DNA from: Purshia tridentata
Lineage: Eukaryota > Streptophyta > Magnoliopsida > Rosales > Rosaceae
Assembly (NCBI GenBank): GCA_003254885.1
Contig: QANT01000708.1
Coordinates: forward strand, 54,743-118,742
DNA: 64,000 nucleotides
Direction: 5' to 3'
Part shown: positions 58,140 to 64,000 of the stretch, piece after piece
Layout of the letters: the number at the start of each line of letters is the position of its first letter
Position numbering within the stretch: position 1 is the stretch's first letter
Program-made: the position numbers and the translations under genes
Notes under the pieces: generated by a model
The model's database searches: none
What the model saw: only the letters and a program-made list of their open reading frames with translations
What the model was told of the DNA's origin: nothing

Positions 58140-60940
58140 ATGGCATCAAAATCTGGTGCTAGAGCTTCCTTAAGACAGCAACAGAATATAGCTGGTGCTC
58201 AAATAGTAGAAACTAATGATCTCAGGCAATTGCCACTACAGGGTATGAAGGCAACCAAACCTGAGCTGGCCCCTCCTAAGCAATTACCAAAATCTGTACA
58301 AAACTCATCAACACTGGTTGCAGTAGTAGCTTCAGAAATCAAAAAGTCACCAAATTCTAATGAAAAGGGATCAGCGGATTCCTTGATTAATAAATTGAAT
58401 TCAATTTCACTAGCACCCAACCTTGAGAAATCATCAAAGGAAGTAGAGCGTGCTGTAAATGAGACTAGGGGCTCACTGGAAAGTTCTGTTGAGCAAGAAA
58501 AGAAGACATCAGAGTATGGAAGTGTGAAGGACAGTTCAGTTTTGGCTAAAGTTAGTGATGGAGCCAGCAGTCTTGCAAAGACCAGTGGAAGTGCTAAGAT
58601 TAGTGATCGAGTTGATTTTGTTGAGAGTGGCAAGAGCAGTGTGTGTAGAGGAAGCACAAGCAGTGATGTGAGTGATGAGAGCACTTGCAGCAGCTTTAGT
58701 AGTGGCATCAGCAAACCTCACAAATCAAATGACTTGAGATGGGAAGCCATCCAAGCTGTCCGAGCAAAAGATGGGGTTTTGGGTTTGGGTCATTTCAGAC
58801 TGCTAAAGAGGTTAGGCTGTGGGGATATCGGGAGCGTCTATCTGTCAGAGTTGAGTGGAACTAAATGTTATTTTGCAATGAAGGTTATGGACAAAGGGTC
58901 TCTAGCAAGCCGTAAAAAGCTTCTTCGTGCTCAGACAGAAAGGGAGATACTGCAATCTCTGGATCATCCCTTCCTTCCATCATTATATACCCACTTTGAG
59001 ACGGATAAGTTTTCATGCTTGGTAATGGAGTTCTGTCCTGGAGGAGACTTGCACACTCTCAGGCAGAGGCAGCCAGGGAAGCATTTTTCTGAGCAGGCAG
59101 TAAAGTATGTTCAGTAAAGTTGCACATATTATCTGGTTCCTTCGTTTTACTTGACATGAATGTTATTTATATCATCTCTAGTTATTTAATTCAACTGAAT
59201 TATTTTTTTGGCCACTAATTTAACTGAATTTAACTGAAGAAAGTAGGGAAAAAGAAAGAAATAAAGAATTTGTAAACTAGAGCTATGAGACAGAACCTTT
59301 GCCGTGTAGTTCACGTGTTCTAAAATTCTACTCTAATGTTCCTATCTTCCAGTGGAAAGAAATGTTTCTTTTTCTTTTTCTTTTTCTCTTCTCAAAATAA
59401 TTTATGTTATATTCCCCATTTGTCTAGCTGGACTCTTAAGCATATATGATGGGAAAATATGGGATATATTGTCTGTTCACGTAGCTTGGTACATAAGTTC
59501 TGAAAAGTGTATGACCCACTGGAGCATGAATGCAGTAGATTTCTTTTGTAAACGTGTATGGTTTTGTTTTGCTAAATGAAAGTTGAACATATTAGGAATG
59601 TGACAGATTGACAGTCCTATATATAGATGGCATAGTCTGTGCAATGTGTCAATCCTAGATGACGGAGTGGTTTTTCTTTATAGTCATAGGTGGTTAACCA
59701 AAGTTATTTAGCACTTCTAGATGATCTTTTTGCTTCATGCTGATCATGTAAAGCAAAAATTTAAGCATATCTATATAATTGTTGACCTATTGATGTGTTA
59801 TAGGCTTTCCTGTTAGTAGTTTCTTCTTAAAATCTATTTACTTATGCATGCAGCATACTTGTGGCATTGTTATTTGCATTTTCCTTTGCAGTATTATAAA
59901 ATTATGGGTTCAACAGTGGCGTGTTGATTTTATCTTGTTTTCTGCAAACAATTCTTCAACTTATATGAGCAAGGTCCTGGTTGTCACTGGGACTTAAATC
60001 ATGTTTATGCGTAGCACTTGATGGTAACAGGTTGATTTTAATTTGAGCTTGCAGATTCTATGTTGCAGAGGTCCTGCTAGCTATGGAATACCTCCACATG
60101 CTTGGGATTGTCTACCGTGACCTTAAGCCGGAAAATGTCCTGGTGAGGGAAGATGGACATATAATGCTCTCTGACTTTGACCTTTCCCTCCGTTGTGTTG
60201 TCAGTCCAACTCTTGTTAAAACCTCATCAATGGAGTTTGAACCCTTGCGGAAGAACCCAGTTTATTGTGTCCAGCCAGCTTGCATCGAGCCACCTTCCTG
60301 TATTCAGCCATCCTGTGTAGCTCCTACAACCTGCTTCTCACCCCGTCTGTTTTCCAGCAAGTCCAAGAAGGACAGAAAACCTAAGAATGATATTGGAAAC
60401 CAAGTCAGACCGTTACCTGAGCTCGTTGCAGAGCCAACTGATGCCCGGTCTATGTCATTTGTCGGGACCCATGAGTATTTGGCACCTGAGATCATTAAGG
60501 GTGAAGGTCATGGAAGTGCTGTTGATTGGTGGACTTTTGGAATATTTCTATATGAGCTGTTGTTTGGTAAAACTCCTTTTAAGGGTTCTGGAAATCGAGC
60601 AACATTGTTCAATGTTGTGGGGCAGCCTCTCCGGTTTCCAGAATCACCAGTTGTCAGTTTTGCAGCAAGAGATCTCATAAAGGGATTGCTTATAAAGGAA
60701 CCTCAGCACAGATTGGCATACAAACGAGGGGCAACTGAGATAAAGCAACACCCCTTCTTTGAAGGTGTGAATTGGGCATTGATACGATGTGCTACGCCAC
60801 CCGAGATCCCAAAGCCTGTTGAGATTGAGCGGATACCTTCCCCGGCAGCATCATCGAGTGAAAAGGAGAAGGCTCCTACTATCACAGCAGCTCCTGATCA
60901 AAAGGGTTCCGATAATTATCTAGAGTTTGATTTCTTTTAG
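58140..60940 (+). CDS. AGC VIII Ser/Thr protein kinase, D6PK-like
   Basis: Plant AGC kinase of the D6PK/PVPK group, which phosphorylates PIN auxin carriers at the plasma membrane. Two coding exons, 58140-59104 and 60055-60940, give 616 aa. Residues 1-200 are Ser-rich and disordered. Kinase domain from about residue 213: [20 protein letters not shown] (P loop), YFAMKVMDK (Lys), [10 protein letters not shown] (catalytic loop) and the AGC VIII hallmark LSDFDLSLR, with DFD instead of DFG. The activation segment carries the family's long insertion with repeated Cys-Pro motifs ([25 protein letters not shown]) and a basic patch KSKKDRKPK. It resumes at [16 protein letters not shown]. The C-terminus ends NYLEFDFF, a PIF-like FxxF-type tail. 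Arabidopsis D6PKL2 is my best match, and it neighbours a USP-domain gene there as here, but the exact paralogue is not settled. Confidence 0.94.
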
Positions 60941-61215
60941 CTATAGGTTATTTATTGATTGCAAATGGTTTCTGTTGGGTGGGAAGAACTTTTCTGGACA
61001 ATTCAGGGACGGTTAGTAGCGAGGTTAAGTTCTTTTCTTGATAGGTGATGAGAAATTGTATGTTTTTTGTTGTTGTTGTTGTTGTTGTTACCTGTTGACA
61101 GTTTCAAAATTTAATTGCATAATTATTGCATGAATTCTGTGTCAAAATGAAGGCATGAATTTGAATACCCTTTATGACCTTGTGTAGTAATTCTTGAGTA
61201 AAAACGAAAGTAAGT

Positions 61216-61280
61216 TGCGGTGAGCGTGGATCGAACACGCGACCTTCAGTCTGACGCTCTCCCAACTGGGCTATTCCCGC
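61216..61280 (-). pseudogene. tRNA-Phe(GAA) pseudogene with 8-nt deletion
   Basis: On the minus strand the 65-nt sequence starts gcgggaatagcccagttg and ends cacgctcaccgca, matching plant cytosolic tRNA-Phe except at three places. Eight nucleotides (atctgaag or the equivalent) are lost between two ctgaag repeats, removing the 3' side of the anticodon stem. Two substitutions (GGGGATA to GGGAATA, GCTC to GCCC) add mismatches in the acceptor and D stems. The A box (TAGCCCAGTTGG), the B box (GTTCGATCC) and a downstream TTTTT remain, so polymerase III might still transcribe it. It lies 43 bp beyond the stop of the USP gene on the same strand. Confidence 0.88.
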
Positions 61281-61323
61281 TACTTTTGATAAAAAAGTGT
61301 TTAACTTGACATAACTACAAGTT

Positions 61324-62704
61324 CTAGGAGTAGGAGAACTTGGATTTAAAACAGATGCAAGAAACGACATCGTTCCTCTGATCTTGGTGTTGCATAGATT
61401 TGGGGTTATCATGATCATCATTGACATTGGCATTGGCATTGACAAGTGGGTAAAGCAAGGGCGACTCAATTGTGGGGCCAATCATCACTTCATTTCCTTC
61501 ACATACGATCTTGATCTCACAAGTTTCGGGTGCACCTTCAAGTATCTGATCAGCTATACCACTTCCTTTCCTAGACATCAATTTCCTACAATATATATTT
61601 CCCGGAAAATAAATAAATAAATTTGACAAGTAAATGATTAATAAGGAAATGAAATACTAATTTGCAATTAATTAGTACCTGATATTAGATTTGGTAGTTC
61701 CAAGCACTAGCTTTGTTATATTGAGAATGGGAATAAGGTCCAGAATGGCCTTTCCGATCATATCACTTTCAATCAGCATAGTATCCACCTTAATCTGCTC
61801 CATTAATATTTATATCATATTAATTAATTAATTAGTTAATTCTTCAATATTATTATTGATTAATTTTCATATATAGTACTACCTTTGCAGCTGAGCATGT
61901 ATCAAGGTACTTCTGCAAGAAATCTCTCCTATTGCCACTTTCTTGGGCCATGTAGTTTTTCACCTGTTCTGAACTCACTTGGCTTTTCGGAAGTTTTCCT
62001 ACTGCATATAATAATCATATATATGCATAATGCATCCATCATTAATATTCTTTAGGGTTTTTATTAATTCATATACTAATATTTTCAAATATCAATAACA
62101 TTTCATGCCTCAACTCTCATTATATGCATTCAGTTATGGAACCATAATTTTGTCCTTAATTTTAAGAGCCGAACACCAATTAGGGTTCAAGTATATATAT
62201 ATATATATCGGTCTTGATAATCGAGCCCAGCAAAAAGCCATATGCAGACTGATTAATTATTTGATTAATTAAAAAAAGTGATGATTCTATTTGTAGATGA
62301 GGAAGCTTACATGGACTTGGAATGTACTTGATTTCTGGGAAAACATGTATGAGATAAATCACAGTGGAAGAGGCCTTGTAGTGGTTTAGTGTCCAAGTCA
62401 GGGCGTCCATGCTTGACTGGCTCTTTCCCACTCCCACATAAACGACGTCGTCATGGTCATGGTCATGATCATACTCCTGTTCTTGTTCCTTAATGGATGG
62501 CATGGGTAGGTAGCGCTTAACCCCAAGCCCAAAAAGCTCTTTGATGTCAGTTGGGATATTATTATTCATCATCATCATCTCATCCTCATCTACTTCCTCT
62601 ATCTCTGATATGCTGCACTGCTGCTGCTGCTGCTGCTGCTGGTACTGTTGTTCATCATCATCATCATCAATCTCTGCCGTTGACGCCAACCACACCGATG
62701 ACAT
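61324..62704 (-). CDS. Universal stress protein (UspA)-domain protein
   Basis: Plant protein with a single Usp/adenine-nucleotide alpha-hydrolase-like domain, probably ATP-binding and stress-related; its exact role is unknown. Four exons: about 62704-62311, 62001-61883, about 61794-61679 and 61585-61324, with consistent phases. The N-terminal 85 residues are acidic and low complexity (EIDDDDDEQQ, Q-run from a CAG tract, EEVDEDEMMMM, DHDHDHDD). The domain begins VVYVGVGKSQSSMDALTWTL and continues VIYLIHVFPEIKYIPSPLG across the exon junction. KLVLGTTKSNIRKLMSRKGS, with GTxxS-like residues, forms the nucleotide-binding end. After KIVCEGNEV comes a C-terminal tail rich in Asn and Asp. It resembles the Usp module of U-box kinases (PUB35 type) but has no kinase or U-box here. 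It converges with the AGC kinase gene. Confidence 0.9.
62618..62641 (-). repeat. CAG/CTG trinucleotide tract encoding poly-Gln
   Basis: Eight CTG units on the plus strand, read as CAG (Gln) codons in the USP gene. The adjacent atc/cat tracts encode Asp and Met runs. Confidence 0.9.
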
Positions 62705-64000
62705 TTCAGCCGACAGATCGATCAGTTGATCATCAGCGATTCAGTCATTTACTTTTTGGTACGTAGGTACTGCACCTCACCACCAACTAGCTTAGCTTTT
62801 CAATTAATTCAACTATTTGTTGGGCTGCTTTGGTTTGACCGCCGCTTATATATACTACGGCTAGACTGCTAGCTCATCATGTATATGTAGACTTTGTAGG
62901 CCTCGTGTCTTGTGTTCTTGTTCTTAGCTTCTTCTGCTCTGACTTTATGGAGAGAATTTCAAATACGCCGTGCGGTGTCAACTTATTCAATCCAGTCTCT
63001 TTAAGTTTGGTTTATTTGATGCACACCTTTAAAAATTATTTTTAATGGCTAAAAATAATTTTATTCTTTAATTTCTACAGTTTTTCAAATTTTTTTTTTT
63101 AACTTTGACTTAATTTTTATTTTATTAAATCTCAATTAAATTGAACACACTTAAAACTTGTTTTAGAGTTATGTATCTTTTCTTTACAACCATATAAATC
63201 ATTTAAATTAGAGTTTTAGATCTCTAGATAACCAGTCTCAAAGTAATGTACTCGACATTGGAGTTCTAAAAAAATTTTCAATTTCAGGTAGCCTATTTTG
63301 TGGTTGGTTATTTAAAATTCTAAAGTTCTGATTTGAGTGATCGTTATATATTTGCAAAGAATAAATGTATAACTTCGAAACGAGTATAAATTTGCTCTAT
63401 TTAATTGAAATTTGATAAAGTAAAAACGAGCCAAAATTTAAAAAAAAATTTAGAAAATTGTGAACAGTAATAAAGGGATAAAATTAACTTTTTGACCGAG
63501 AAAAGTAACTTTTAATGCAAATGTGCCAAAACCCCAAAACTAGAGCTAGAATATTCCTAAATCCCCAGCTTGTATTAAACTCTCCCCAAACACCCTGTTA
63601 TAAACTTAAAATCTTTCAAAACCCCCTAGTCAACTATACCAAACTAGCTTTGACCCACTTTTTTTTCAATATTCCAAATATAACCATTATTACCAATTAA
63701 CAGCTGGTTTTTATAAAACTGAAATTAACCTTAGGCTTCACTATCTCTCTCTTTCGCTCTTCCCGTGGCCGTCATCAGCACATGCTCCTCCGTCCGGCGT
63801 CGGTTTTTGGCGAGACTGATCCCAACATGCTTACCTCTCCTCCTACTTCCTCCCCCTGCCCTACACTCTCCGCCAAAACCCAACAACATCAATGAATTGA
63901 CCTAAGCAGACCCGAGCTCGTTGCCGGCGATCTGCAGATTTCGATGACGACGAGGTAGCAGACCACCAAGGATGGCTTCCTCTGCTCATCCCGAGTCCAC
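62705..64000. other. USP promoter region and intergenic DNA to right edge
   Basis: The first ~200 bp should hold the USP leader and promoter (tatatata-like sequence near 62847). After 62960 the DNA is AT-rich with no gene recognised. From about 63740 the composition shifts to GC-rich with CT/CCG words, which could be the leader of a gene beyond the window. Confidence 0.45.

Overview
This is nuclear genomic DNA from a flowering plant, most likely a rosid eudicot. The BGAL3-type protein looks Rosaceae/Prunus-like to me, but that is an impression and no database was searched. The case for a plant rests on GT-AG introns, AT-rich intergenic DNA, plant-only families (RTE1, CYP90C1, AGC VIII kinase, h-type thioredoxin) and MITE-type transposons. 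Nothing bacterial, viral or organellar was seen, and there is no CRISPR array.

Layout. 84-2342 (-): 5' six exons of a MORC GHKL ATPase that runs off the left edge. 4435-5494 (+): RTE1/RTH-type ethylene-receptor regulator. 7000-8917 (+): cytosolic thioredoxin h. 9372-10282: MULE-type MITE. 11273-16514 (-): 19-exon beta-galactosidase with a C-terminal lectin domain (BGAL3 type). 16515-24811: long gene-poor stretch with repeats and one assembly join. 24812-26019 (+): mitochondrial rRNA adenine dimethylase (DIM1B/KsgA type). 26962-32556 (-): brassinosteroid C-23 hydroxylase CYP90C1/ROT3, with a MITE in intron 4. 35905-36115: decayed copy of the 3' end of the next gene. 36769-40023 (-): MiaB/CDK5RAP1-type methylthiotransferase. 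40257-45423 (+): mitochondrial D-2-hydroxyglutarate dehydrogenase, head-to-head with the previous gene across 233 bp. 48229-50253 (+): UBE2W-type ubiquitin-conjugating enzyme (UBC16/17/18 group). 50974-51165: fossil LINE RNase H. 51558-52958 (+): intronless RGG/SERBP1-like RNA-binding protein. 53135-53808: hAT-type MITE. 58140-60940 (+): D6PK-like AGC VIII kinase. 61216-61280 (-): tRNA-Phe pseudogene. 61324-62704 (-): universal-stress-protein-domain gene.

The genes are independent housekeeping or hormone-related loci and do not form a pathway cluster. Their order matters more: from memory of Arabidopsis loci, BGAL3, ROT3, the MiaB-like gene, D2HGDH and UBC17 lie consecutively on chromosome 4 near a MORC pair; TRXh1 and RTH are neighbours on chromosome 3; and a USP-domain gene sits beside D6PKL2 on chromosome 5. 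The window therefore looks like an ancestral block that was split among Arabidopsis duplicated segments.

The assembly has three single-N joins (17128, 39498, 54003). Two are flanked by near-identical duplicated sequence, which suggests unresolved heterozygosity and not real duplication. I found no convincing undescribed biological system. The most useful observations are the assembly artefacts, several dated or dateable transposon insertions, a tRNA-Phe with a slippage deletion, and a truncated gene fragment.
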